Assembly: GCA_905250075.1 (NCBI GenBank)
Contig: CAJNOP010000386.1
Location: forward strand, 62,001-126,000
From: Rotaria sp. Silwood1
Lineage: Eukaryota; Rotifera; Eurotatoria; Philodinida; Philodinidae
Length of the DNA: 64,000 bases
Direction of reading: 5' to 3'
Each line of letters starts with the position of its first letter. Positions within the stretch are counted from its first letter, which is position 1. The notes below the pieces were generated by a model. It had not been told where the DNA came from. It saw nothing but the letters and a program-made list of their open reading frames with translations, and searched no databases. Below are positions 48,843-60,037 of this stretch, in pieces. The position numbers and the translations under genes are program-made.

Positions 48843-49985
48843 GGGGGGGTCCCCACCCCCCTAACCATATCCCAAATTTAAACTACAATTAGAGACTACT
48901 ATTGCGATTATTAATCCAAAGTTTCAGATTTGTTCATCAATCCTAGGGCGAGTTGTGAATTATTTACTTTTTGGTTGGGATCTTACTATGCGTAGTGAAT
49001 TCCTAGGAAGAAAATAAATCAATAGTGCCATCTTGTAGAGCTCAAAAAGTTGTATCTAGAGAGGTATCATACACCATACTTTGACTCACCAATAAGTCGG
49101 GAAAAGAATTGTAATACATTACAGTACCATCAACTGATGGTACCCAAAGAAAAACTGAGAAAATTTTGATAATATGATTATTCAATAGATTTTTTTTTTG
49201 TTCTGTCTCTTCATTGGACATATAAGTATCGATTTCTGCAAGAAGAAAAATTATGTTTTATTTCTACAATTTACTACTCTCTTTTTGATGTAAGTAATGA
49301 TAATTATGAATAAGATCCCAACCAAAAAGTAAATAATTCACAACTCGCCCTAGGATTGATGAACAAATCTGAAACTTTGGATTAATAATCGCAATAGTAG
49401 TCTCTAATTAGGGTTGAAACCTAGCACGGATCCGTTACTCCGCATGTCTTCATATATATAACTTCATATATATAACAACTACTTTTTGCTTCGGCATCGA
49501 AACCTTGCCAAACGCCTCGCCTACAAGAAGCACGGGAAGGAAAAAGTGTGGGAACAAAAAAGATGCGCAAGACTTTTCTGCATAGGATAACCGAGCTATA
49601 TTTTTTATTTTAGTGAAAAAATTTTGAGAAAAACAGATAATATTTTTTTTCTCGTTATTAATATTCATATTTCTCGATTATTATTAAAATAGAGATGCAT
49701 TTAAAAAATCGATTCCGGTTATCCTACGCAGAAGGTCCTGGTGCATCTTTTTTGTTCCAACAACTTTGCTCTCCCGTGCTCTCCCGTGCTCTCCCTTTGC
49801 AGGACAGTTGGCAAGGTTTTTTTCAAAATACTTTTTCGTTTCTGCTGGACTCTCATGGGAAAATGAAACTTGCCGATTTGATATCTCGGTAAAAACAAAT
49901 CGATAAATCGAAAAAAATTTCAGATGATATGTAACTCGACGAGCTCTACAACATATCAAAAAATCAGGGGGGTGGGGACCCCCCC
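48843..49985. mobile_element. TTAA-flanked element with perfect 20-bp G/C termini and nested palindromes
   Basis: Termini GGGGGGGTCCCCACCCCCCT at 48843 and its exact reverse complement at 49966-49985, each flanked by TTAA (48839-48842, 49986-49989). TTAA duplication is the mark of piggyBac and Kolobok superfamilies; a GGG-type end suits Kolobok better. Inside are two independent palindromes. One pairs 48890-48986 with 49313-49407, nearly identical. The other pairs about 49487-49593 with 49716-49822, about 75%. No transposase ORF is present, so the element is non-autonomous, perhaps a composite of nested insertions. Small ORFs in the second palindrome are not genes. Confidence 0.82.
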
Positions 49986-50031
49986 TTAATATAATCTCTC
50001 TAATAAACGTGCCTTGATTTCTAACAGGTTT

Positions 50032-50131
50032 NNNNNNNNNNNNNNNNNNNNNNNNNNNNNNNNNNNNNNNNNNNNNNNNNNNNNNNNNNNNNNNNNNNNN
50101 NNNNNNNNNNNNNNNNNNNNNNNNNNNNNNN
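50032..50131. other. Assembly gap (100 N)
   Basis: Exactly 100 N, a placeholder gap of unknown true length, between two large foldback elements. Such palindromes commonly break short-read assemblies. Confidence 0.98.
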
Positions 50132-50184
50132 CTTAAAGGAGCAACATTATTTTCGAAAGAATCTAATGTTGTTAATACTACTTA

Positions 50185-51094
50185 GGGCACTCCAAAAGTA
50201 GTGGCCCAGGTACCTTATTTTCTTATAATAGGCTTATTGAAATTTTCTTTCTATATGAGAAGATAGAGAAAACGATGCTCTATTTTTCTGTGCTATTTGA
50301 TCAGTATTCAACTAATATCATAATAATAAAATTTCAATAAGAACTGTTTTGGTGTGAAACTTCACTAACGGGTGAGATAGATTAATATGCTTTGCATTTC
50401 AGTTTTCAATCACTTAATACGTTGTATTAAAAAACAAAATATACCAGAAGATGCAGCGTGAAAAGCTCTACAATTTACAAAAGAACAGTTTCTTTTATAT
50501 ATGAAATAAGAAAAATATTACTTTTTCGAATCAGTGAAAATTGGTCACACAGAATTTTGGTTTTTTTTTGGAAACAAGAAGTACACAATTAAAGTAAGCT
50601 TAACTTTGTAGATTGTAGAGCTTTGCACGCTGCATCTTGTGATGTATTTTGTTTTTCTTAAATAATAGATATCAGACGACAAAAAGATGCAATAAGAAAA
50701 AAATGAATTTATCTTGTACCAAGAAATACCGTTTCCGCATGGTCAAAAATTGGTCCCTCAAAATTTTCTTCCTTTTTGAAAACAAAAAGTGCAATTATAA
50801 TATAAGCAATCTTTTGTAAATTGTAGAGCTTCTTGCGCTGCATCTTCTGGTATATTTTGTTTTTTATTACAATGCATTAAGTGGTTGAAACATTTAATCT
50901 GTCTCACCCGTTAGTGAAGTTTCACACCAAAACAGTTCTTATTGAAATTTTATTATTATGATATTAGTTGAATGCTAATCAAATAGCACAGAAAAATAGA
51001 GCATCGTTTTCTCTATCTTCTCATATAGAAAGAAAATTTCAATAAGCCTATTGTAAGAAAATAAGGTACCTGGGCCACTACTTTTGGACTGCCC
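50185..51094. mobile_element. TA-flanked 910-bp foldback element
   Basis: Inverted termini GGGCACTCCAAAAGTAGTGG / GGGCAGTCCAAAAGTAGTGG (read inward, one mismatch), each flanked by TA (50183-50184, 51095-51096), consistent with a Tc1/mariner-type source. The outer ~210 bp of each arm match almost perfectly (through AACTGTTTTGGTGTGAAACT). Inner blocks (CAGAAGATGCAGCGTG / CGCTGCATCTTCTG) continue the palindrome. A GAAACAAGAAGTACACAATT block at ~50571 is also directly repeated in diverged form at ~50777. No ORF. Confidence 0.82.
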
Positions 51095-51792
51095 TAAGTA
51101 TTTGTATTCTCCCACTGTATCTGTGCTATTGGAACAGCGACAAATTTGATTGAAGTAATTGAGATAGAACCAGATCATCTAGTTGTTCTTTAAAGTATTC
51201 TATTTCAATCGCCACTCTGAGTGTTATCCGAATCTTTTCCAATATCAGAGAACTTATTCATAATCTTCAAAATGATTAAAAAAAAAAGAGCTCAAATTGT
51301 ATAGATAAAAATAGATGATACATCGTAAGAGAACTTTCGAAAATGCTCCATCGATTGGCATTCTTGTGAAAATTCGTTAAACCGACTAAAAATCCAAAAA
51401 TATTGAAATATCAAGCTTCAATAGCTCTTAATAATATTTTAGAGCCGTTATTCTAGAGCTTGTTTTTTTTTCGTGTAAGGCTCAAATCGCACATGCATCA
51501 GACCGTTATGAAAGAATCAAATGCTTTATAATTAATCCATATTAAAACCTGATTTCACAATGATATTCAATAGTTACAACAGGAAAGTTTCTTCAACATT
51601 TTGCGATTATCTTCATCAAAGAGCATAAGAAACAGCTGATCTTTTCATCGAAGCTAAAAACAATAGTTGAAAAAAAAGATATAAAGGGCAAATTTTTTGT
51701 GACCTAATTCAATCAGTTTAATAGCTGACCACAGATTACCGTAACATATTTTGACTGCATCCTGAAATAGTAAACCATAAGGTACAACTATG

Positions 51793-53135
51793 GAAAATAG
51801 TGTTTCTATTAGTATTTTGTGAAACACGATCTGAAAGGAGTGTTGAAGTGTTTAGGGGTAGAAATTTGCACCCACTTCCCCCGCCACCCCTCCCCTCCTC
51901 ACAGACCGTGACAGAGAATCCCGGGTACCCATCACAGACCGCGACAGAGAAGCTGTAGTTGTAAAGGATCAGATATACGGTTAACTACAAATGTGTCGCA
52001 AAGGAACGGAATAAAAGGATTTCTATTTAATTAGTAACAATAGATCCATCGTGTTTCACTTTTTTAATCCTGCAAGGGATTGCACTAACAGCTTTTAGAT
52101 ATGCCACGAACGTTCAGGCTTATGGATCGCTTATAAAATCTTCTTAAAATCAACTTTCGTCTTGAAGGTTCGATATCGTATTTTCACAAGCTACACGTTG
52201 GTATAGTTTTCCTATTGATATTTCATGGGCCTATGTTTTGCATGTGTGAGTGTGGCTGAAGACAGAATCCATACCTATACCCTTTTAAGCAATAGTAGTT
52301 ATTAATGGGCACAAATTGTGTGAACGCTACGATAATTGGTTTTTGAACACTATCAGTGGGCTCTAATCCTCTTGTTTCCATTACTTTTCAAGTTCTTATG
52401 TCTTATTTTTGTGGAACCACTGTTCATCAGTCAAAGATATATGTCGATGAAGAATGCGGCGTCTCTTAAATATTTTAATGACTGCGTCTCTACATCTTGT
52501 ACCAATCAGATTCGATTAGGTTTAGCTACTTCTTTAGCTGATTCGATGAATATAAATCTTAGTAGCCTATTGAACTATCTCGGCACGTAATGCCTGAAAA
52601 AAGGTGTTTATTTTTTTGGCTAGTGCAATGAAAGCATTCGTGTCCGACAAAGATTGATATGCTTTAGTTTTATTAATGTATCTTTGTTTTTTTTCACAAC
52701 CATTCGTATATAACAGTGAAGACGAATCGATCTCTTTCTCTTTCCAATAATTGTTTAAAAAACCTCAAATGTTTTTCTTTAGTGTTTTATTTCGCTATGG
52801 AGTATATCTGTGATTAAATTTGAATGCTAGTCTCGTCTTCACTCTTACTCAGCTCCACACAAGAAAATCAATTATTCTAGCATTCACACAATTTGTAGTG
52901 ACTAATAACTACTATTGCTTGAATGGTTGTAGGTTGAGTCCTGTCTTCGTTTACATGCACACATGCAAAATTGACGCCCATGAAATATCAATAGGAATAC
53001 TATACCATCGTGTAGCTCAAGAAAAAACTGTATCGAACCTTCAAAACAAAAATTCATGGTAAGGAGATTTTGTAAGCTATCCATAAGTCTAAACGTTCAT
53101 GGCATGCTTAAAATACTAATAGAAACACTATTTAT
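51793..53135. mobile_element. Large foldback element with a second element inserted in its left arm
   Basis: Outer blocks ATAGTGTTTCTATTAGTATT (51798) and the exact complement near 53113-53132 mark the ends. Inner arms 52085-52335 and about 52880-53105 pair at about 75-80% (TGAAGGTTCGATA, CCTATTGATATTTCATGGGC, AAGCAATAGTAGTTATTA). The left arm is interrupted between about 51820 and 52060 by a segment bounded by GTGAAACACGAT / ATCGTGTTTCAC, suggesting a nested insertion. That segment contains a duplicated CACAGACCGYGACAGAGAA. The ~540-bp loop (52336-52880) has a short ORF with no recognised domain. Confidence 0.7.
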
Positions 53136-53594
53136 TTCTCGCAATTATGTCTTATGTTTACTGTTGCCGGCTGGTTCATATTTGATTTTGTGCAGAATTT
53201 CGCCATTCGTTCAAATGAGATAATTCATAGCGAGACAAACAAATGTTTTGACAAAATTATTCCTTGTGGATACATTAAAAATAATTTAAAGTAATCTGAG
53301 GTCGACAGTTATTACATCGGTTACTGAATCGATTGAATTAAGTCAGAAAACATTCACTGTAAAGTTCTGCATCAAATGATATGCTCCTTTTGGAAATCTA
53401 TCAGTGACCTGATTCGCTTTCTTATGCACTCCCGTCTTTTTATGCAAAACAGTCTAGTCAATAAGGAGATAGTCAGCAAGCAACATTTGCAATCTAGAGA
53501 GTAACGCATAAGTGAAATATGGATTTTTTGATTATAAAAAAGACATTTATTCGAATGTTGTTCAATTGATTTTTGTTGATAGCTACGATTTGGA
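53136..53594. other. Region upstream of first two-pass membrane gene
   Basis: No domain recognised. A first exon encoding the extreme N-terminus, ending in a phase-1 donor, should lie here if the gene is separate; I cannot point to it with confidence. Confidence 0.3.
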
Positions 53595-54869
53595 ATGGTC
53601 TCAGTCGTTTTTCAACAACTGGTGAATATATATCACGAGTTGAAGACGTTTTTCAAAGAGCTTAATCTGCTTAAAGCATATCCACCTTCGACTGCTCCTG
53701 AAGATTTGGATGATGAGCGCTTATCTACTCGCATATTTCTCGTTTCGCTCATAATGCTACTAACAATTCTTGCCACTTACTCTATCTCAATCAACGTTCA
53801 AAAAGATGGCTCTATTCAAGTACCAAGTCTGTTCGATTACAATGATCTATGTGAAAAATATGGCTCATCGTCTGTGATATGTCCATGCACTACAGTTTCA
53901 ATTGAATATTGGAATTTTCTTACTTTGACCCCCATATTTCATTCGGTATGTTCAATCAAATGGCTAAGTTACATGTCCACTCAATATTATTCATTTGACG
54001 ATCTTTTTCGACAGGTTACTGGACGTTTGCTTCAGTTATTAATCGATTTATGTCAACTAACCCGGAAAGAACTCAACAACCAGTTTCAGGCTTTCAATTC
54101 GACGAAATTCATTTCCATTACTGTTCAGCCGGAAAATATTTTTAATTCAACTGTACAAGATTTAGTTGACATTTTTAAATCCACTGCTGGACAAAGTTTT
54201 TTGCAAACATTTGCCATTATTCGTGATCAAACTGGTGGAAATCAATTAGTATCTAATCTATATACCAATTACGAGCTTAAGATAGGGAACAATCAAGATG
54301 TTGAAAGTGGCGTAATTTCTCCAAAGTCCTACTCCAATTGTTCATGTGAATTCTCACCGTTGTGTACTCAGTCGTCGGCCACGGAAAATAGCCGCTATTT
54401 TATACCAGGATTTCGTATTGGATGTTACGTCGTTGAATCATTACTTCAATCCAATTTACAGTGTTTCTATAATGCGACCTGTCTAAGTCAAATTCAGGCA
54501 GGATTTAATTCATCTCTCTACTTGATGAATCCTTCAATAACACCTCTAATTTATAATAGTTCATCCCAGAGTTCCCGATTTTATCCGAACTCAAGTATTG
54601 AAGAAATTCTTAAATACTTTTTTGTTGATGAATGGTTGCAAAACGTGTCCTACAGTTCATACTACCAGATGTGCAAACCCTCGATTTGTACGTACACATT
54701 TATTGGAAGAAACGATTTAATTTACGTCATTACAATGATAGCAGGCTTAATCGGAGGTTTGACCAAAGCATTAATGATAATTATACCCCATTTAGTAAGA
54801 TTCATACGGAAAAGCATAATCCAAAGAAGGCAACGACGACAGAATAATTCGAATCAAGGTACTATATGA
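53595..54869 (+). CDS. Two-pass membrane protein with Cys-rich ectodomain, copy 1
   Basis: Open for 424 codons from ATG 53595. A TCTCAG acceptor ends at 53604, giving a phase-1 exon 53605-54858 (1254 bp) with a phase-1 donor (CAAG/GTACTA). Layout: conserved DDERLSTRIF just before TM1 (about 47-68), then an ectodomain of about 300 residues starting with ICPC (95-98) and containing NCSCEF, FIPGFRIGCYVVESLLQSNL, CFYNATC and many N-glycosylation sites. A pre-TM2 motif YYQMCKPSICTYT follows (356-368). TM2 (about 376-402) carries GLIGGLT, ending in a basic tail (FIRKSIIQRRQRRQ). Paralogous with the next two genes. The two-TM/Cys-ectodomain topology is like ligand-gated channels or receptors, but I see no family signature. 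Function unknown. Missing the extreme N-terminus and perhaps a 3' exon. Confidence 0.8.
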   Translation: MVSVVFQQLVNIYHELKTFFKELNLLKAYPPSTAPEDLDDERLSTRIFLVSLIMLLTILATYSISINVQKDGSIQVPSLFDYNDLCEKYGSSSVICPCTTVSIEYWNFLTLTPIFHSVCSIKWLSYMSTQYYSFDDLFRQVTGRLLQLLIDLCQLTRKELNNQFQAFNSTKFISITVQPENIFNSTVQDLVDIFKSTAGQSFLQTFAIIRDQTGGNQLVSNLYTNYELKIGNNQDVESGVISPKSYSNCSCEFSPLCTQSSATENSRYFIPGFRIGCYVVESLLQSNLQCFYNATCLSQIQAGFNSSLYLMNPSITPLIYNSSSQSSRFYPNSSIEEILKYFFVDEWLQNVSYSSYYQMCKPSICTYTFIGRNDLIYVITMIAGLIGGLTKALMIIIPHLVRFIRKSIIQRRQRRQNNSNQGTI

Positions 54870-55985
54870 TGCAATCTCTGTATATTTCGAGAAGTATGCC
54901 TTTCAAACAGTTGCAAACATCTATACCCGTAAACGTTTCATTTTCATATTGGATTTGTAGATCCTCCAGACGTGTATCACTGCAGACAACAAAACTCTGC
55001 TAGAAATTGATAGTGATATGCTTTTCTCAACAAAGGAGTTCTAGTTTTTTGGTGTATAAAATCTAAAACAGAGTTTCACGAAACACCCAAAAGTCGACAC
55101 ATTCTGGCTATTCTCATAAAGCTAATTCTACGAACAGAAGACAAGTGTTTCTCAGGTTCACTTTATTCTTCGAGTTTTTCGCATGTAAATTGGTACTTTC
55201 GATATTTTTTAGAATGGCTGATAAGCTTTCGAGGATATTTTTTCTCGATCTAAATTATTATGTGCTTGTCTATTCTAGTCGAACTGGTCAACACATTGAA
55301 ATAACTTTCCTGAGTAGACTAATGTCGTTCTAAATCAAAGCTTAACAAAACTATTTTCTAGTGCTTACGTATATAAATGGTGGGTCATAAGTTGTTAGAC
55401 GATAAGAATTTCAAATATCTTCATTCTTGATCAAATCAACATGTTTCATCATCGCAAGATGTCATGTGCGTAAATAATGCTTTCCAGAAGCCGTAAAAGA
55501 TTAAAAGTTTTCGTTAAAGCCAATGATGATAAATCGAAGTAATATTTCTTAACGATTTTTTTTTTTTATTAATAATAACTTTTGATATCTTTCTACTATC
55601 GATAAAAACATCAGCTCATTTGATAGAACTAGAGTAGAAGCATTGCTGTTTTAATGTCTAATTGTTATTGATGTTTTAAATGATCTTCTGAGCTCAAATT
55701 AAAAGACTACTTAACACTTTTTCTTAAAGGCTTTTATACGAAAAATAACTCTGAAAAATCTCCGAGATTATTAAGAACAATACGTACCAAGAAGATACAT
55801 TAAGGGACTTAATTCGGCTCATTCTGAGAGCTTTAAAAGTCTTACATAGTTCAATGTATGTAATCTCTCTCAGAATTACTTTTCTCGACAAAAACCTTCG
55901 TTTAAATACATGTTAACTTTCTTCAAATTGACTGTTACGATATGTTATTATCAACCAATTGAATTTTCTGTCTTTTCTACTACAG
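54870..55985. other. Spacer between membrane-protein copies 1 and 2
   Basis: No recognised gene. T/AT-rich, ending in the pyrimidine-rich acceptor TTTTCTACTACAG of copy 2. A reading frame from 55910 runs into copy 2 through this acceptor and is probably partly intronic. Confidence 0.35.
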
Positions 55986-57259
55986 GTGATGTCCACAATT
56001 ATATTGACAAAGTTCGTATTTTCTGGTGGAAACTGATGGATACAATTAAAAGATTTAATATTTTTCAAAGTTATCCAGCGGCTGTTACTGAGCATGATAT
56101 TACAAATGAAAGAATCTCAACACGGTTATTTATAATTGCGATGATAATCTGTGTTACAATTTTGTCTGTCTATACCTCACTAACAATTACCACAGTGTCT
56201 ATTACTGTTTCGTCACCCTCAATTGATATGTACTCTCGATTATACGAAAATTACTCGAATACGTTGAGCTGTCCGTGTAAGAATATTACAAGCAAATACG
56301 AGCAGTTTATTCGCATAGGGTTCGAACAGCATCCAATATGTACTAGTGATTTCGTCAAGACACATTGGACAACTCCAACTGTAACAGGTACTCTAAGGGG
56401 TTTCAAAGATGAACTGGATTTTCGAATGCTTGGTCCAGCCATTTTTCGCATATTATTATCTTTCTGTCGAACTTCAAATACTCTAATTAACAATAACTTG
56501 GCTATTTTCTACTCAAATACCATCCTAACGGCTACTATTCTACCGTTTCATAGTCTTGAAATAACGTCTCAACAGTTTGTTGACTCATTCAAATCGAATC
56601 TGCTGAGTACATTCAAACAGACATTGAATTTGGTTCGAGGCACTACTATGGGTAATTCTGTTCTTTCTGGTTCGCAATCAAATGTCTTTTTTTTCCTTTC
56701 AAATATGCAACTTTACACTGTCCCAAAATATATAAACGATTCTAATTGCTTTTTTAATCCGACTTCGAAGGAGCAAGCAGTCATCCAGGATAAAGTATTA
56801 AATTCGAGTAACACATATAACTACGATGTCCAAGGATTTTTTGTTGGCTGTTATACAGTGGAAGCGGCATTACAATCTGACTTAAGCTGTTTTTTCAATC
56901 AAACATGTGTGAATAAGCTCGAGCTAACGATGAGTGATGCTTATTCATTGAATTCAACTGCAATGGATCCAGAATCCCTATGGAATTCTACTGTCCAATC
57001 GACTATTCAAGAGATTTTCGATCAACTTATGGTTCGTCGCTGGAATCTTATAATTGATAAAGAATCTTATTTCACTCACTGTCAACCCTCTTCATGTACC
57101 TATACGTTCAATAAAAGACTCAACTTGATCTACATAATTACCACGATTATCGGATTACTTGGTGGACTAACTACATTTTTCAAAACAATCATTCCAACAA
57201 TAGTCTTACATATCAGAAAAGAAACGATAAACAGAACTGTCGGTAAGCTATGTGTCTGA
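55986..57259 (+). CDS. Two-pass membrane protein with Cys-rich ectodomain, copy 2
   Basis: The exon runs from the acceptor (TACAG, 55985) to a phase-1 donor (TCG/GTAAGC at 57243): 1257 bp, symmetric 1-1. The frame closes at 57259 if unspliced. Conserved landmarks are TNERISTRLF before TM1, then LSCPCKNI, HPICTSDFV, VQGFFVGCYTVEAALQSDLS, CFFNQTC, YFTHCQPSSCTYTF, then TM2 with IIGLLGGLTTFF and a basic end (HIRKE). It differs from copies 1 and 3 in lacking the NCSC motif in mid-ectodomain (SNCFFNP instead), so one disulfide may differ. Upstream readable codons back to 55910 look intronic; a first in-exon Met is at 56036. Multiple sequons (NYSN, NSTA, NSTV) support an extracellular ectodomain. 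Function unknown. Confidence 0.8.
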
Positions 57260-58499
57260 AATTGCTATTGTTTATCAGAGTACTTGCTCCACATAATTGT
57301 CGCTAGTTCGAATTTTAATAGTCTTTAGTAAATAGTCTAGATTCACTTATCAATTATCTGTTTCAAATAAAGCCTTAACATTCAAAAACTTTCAATATAA
57401 AAAAATTGCATGGTTAAGACCTCGAGGGTATTTTAAAAGGTAAATATCTGATGCCTTTACTCTAGAAATCAGATATCAGCGATCAGAAGTTTAGTGAAAA
57501 CTGATCATACTTTGAGATACTACGACATCGCTAGGGCGGACTCCACTTACTGGAAGTCAAAATCTCTAGGTTCTAATCCATTAACTCTTCGATATAATCT
57601 CGGTTACAAAAAGTATATAGGAAGACTACATCAGTTCAATTGAGATCAATCGTTTTCGTATCGAAATAAGTCAGAAAGAAAAAACATGAAGGATGCTGCG
57701 TCTCTCATTGAGGTAAATAGCCCATAAGAATGAATTTTTACAGAAAAACTGAATATAATCACAGATGCAAAAAATTGAGACAAAAAACTTTTGATTCGTC
57801 GACGCTCGAAAATTCAATTTTTTGGAGTACAATGGATGATTTTTGATTGAAATAATTTTTTAAGCGCTTTTCTGTATAAATCCGATGCAATTCGACAGAA
57901 AAACGAACCAAAAAATTGAAACGTAATTAGAAAAAAATCAAGAAAAACATAACTCTTTGTTCGTTTTTCGAACTAGCCGAAAAAGCGCATAAAAATTGAC
58001 TGAAATTTGTTATTTTTGTTTGCAATACATCAAAAATTGATATGACCGTTTGTTTGAGTAGACATGGTAATGGACATATGAAGATCTTGTCAATAGTTAC
58101 GCACACTAAATTGAGTCAAGAACATACTAGTTTTTTAAATAAGAGTAACCTTCAGTTTCTAAGTAAAGTTCTCTTTCGATTTTTGCTGCATACAAAACCT
58201 AAAAGTTCATAGTTTTTCCGAATCAAAATTCTTATCCTATTAGTTTGCGACTAGATATTTTCATTCTTATGAGTTTCAACTAACATCAATGTTTTACATG
58301 GCATATTTATTCTGTGAGGCAATCTTAATTATTTCGTTTTCGTCGCAAATGTTATACAAGCAGAAGTACAATTCTTTTCCTGATCTGTATAGAGATCGCA
58401 GGAAAATGGAGTAAGAACAGAGATTAGTATTTCTTCGTCTGCATCCATCTAGTTTTATCAACTGTACAATAATATGGTTTTATTCTTGTTTATTCAAAG
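57260..58499. other. Spacer between membrane-protein copies 2 and 3
   Basis: No recognised gene or clear repeat structure. It ends in the acceptor TTATTCAAAG of copy 3. Confidence 0.35.
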
Positions 58500-60037
58500 T
58501 TCTATCTATTCGTCAACGTTCCAATGTTTTTTGGGAAAAATTGAAAACGTCTATGAAAACATTCAATATGTTCAAATGGAATTTGTCAACGGATACAAAC
58601 GATATTGAAAATGAAGTGATTTCAACGAGATTGGTGGTTGTGCTTTGCACTGTTGCATCAATCATCCTGTTGCTTTATTCGTCGGTACGTATTACATCTA
58701 TAATCATGACAGTTAAGAATCCTTCTATTGCTGACTATTATGATTTGTACAATCACTACTCGTCTTCTTTGAAATGTCCATGCTCAGTGCTGTCTATACC
58801 TTACAATAAGTTTATTCAAGTTAGTGTCGAAAAACATCAAATATGTTCTTCGGATTTCGCTGATAATACAAAACCATGGCTAAATTACTTTTTCACAGAA
58901 GCCTACTCGTGGTTATATTTGTATGCATTCATTGTGCCTCCCCACATCACCAGTCGTGACTTTCGATCAGCGGGCGGACTTTCACTCTATCTTTTGTCAG
59001 CTTTATGCAGATATTCAGAAGAGACTTTGGCACAAGCAATCATTGACTTTAAATCCAAGAGCTACATTTCAGCACAAGCTCTGTCAGAACTTCAGCTTCA
59101 ACGAGAATCTGATTTACTGATTGAAACTTTGAAATCTGCAGTAGTTATTTCGTCCGTTAACTCAATGGAAGCAATTCGAATAACAACAGCAGCTAATTCA
59201 CTACAGTCCGTAGCAGGAACTGATTCTTATTCAGTATTCATGGAAGCGCGCCAAACGTTCAAAGCAGTCTACCAGACTTACGACAACAATTGTTCGTGTA
59301 AGTATCAGTCGCAAAACTGTTTTGCCTCATCGAGTTTGTATCAGATGATCTATTCCAATGGATTGACATACCGATTTCTATTTTCCATTCCTGGTTTTTA
59401 TACTGGTTGCTCAATCTTTGAATCATTGCGTCATTCGACACTTGAATTCTTTTTCAATCAAACTCTGATTGATCAACTTCAAATGAATTTGGCTGGGCTC
59501 GGCAGTCAGATAACTACACGTGTAAATGCAACTGCACTGCTCAGTTCAGTATGGTTGAGAAGTAAATATCTACCGAACACTACTATCGGCGAACTCATCG
59601 ATCAGTTGTTTATTGAACAGTGGCACAACAACATATCTTATCTATCGTATTTCGAACAATGCAGACCGTTGGAGTGTACCTACACTGTTACGAAGCGTAA
59701 TGATGTCGTTTACATCATAACGACACTTTTCGGACTCATAGGAGGCGTTTTGACAGCACTAAAGTGTATTATACCACCGTCAGTGCGCCTAACTCGAAGA
59801 AAAATTCTACCAGTACTGCGTCGAACAGTAGGCCGAAGAAATTACGTAACACCGATATATTCCATTGCGGTTCCAGCGATAGCTGCTGGTACTACGTCGA
59901 CTGTTAGACCAACAGTTGGTTCCGTACTGGTATCATCTGTGGTAAGTGCATCCTTGTTTCATAATAGATTTTTTATATTAATCTTTCTACAGTTACACGA
60001 AGTAACAAATCCACCCACACTTGGTAGTAACAGGTAA
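58500..60037 (+). CDS. Two-pass membrane protein with Cys-rich ectodomain, copy 3
   Basis: The exon opens after TTCAAAG (58499) in phase 1; first in-frame Met 58541 (498 codons if unspliced). Landmarks: NEVISTRLVV before TM1, LKCPCSVL, HQICSSDF, NCSCKYQSQNC, SIPGFYTGCSIFESLRHSTL, FFNQTL, YFEQCRPLECTYTV, then TM2 with LFGLIGGVLTAL. In the conserved CFxNxTC block both Cys are replaced (FFNQTL). Unlike copies 1 and 2 the C-terminus continues without a donor at the RTVG position into a Ser/Thr/Val-rich tail of about 45 residues. A perfect 51-bp GT/AG intron (59942-59992) has length divisible by three and no stop, so retention would add 17 residues; both forms end at TAA 60037. Function unknown. 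Confidence 0.8.

Noticed and set aside
49450-49959. Overlapping ORFs on both strands with similar peptides
   Set aside because: They are the two arms of one palindrome read in opposite directions, not duplicated genes.
53595-60037. Identification of the membrane family as ENaC/ASIC or P2X channels
   Set aside because: Only topology and a Gly-Gly in TM2 are similar; none of the family-specific ectodomain or selectivity-filter motifs are visible.
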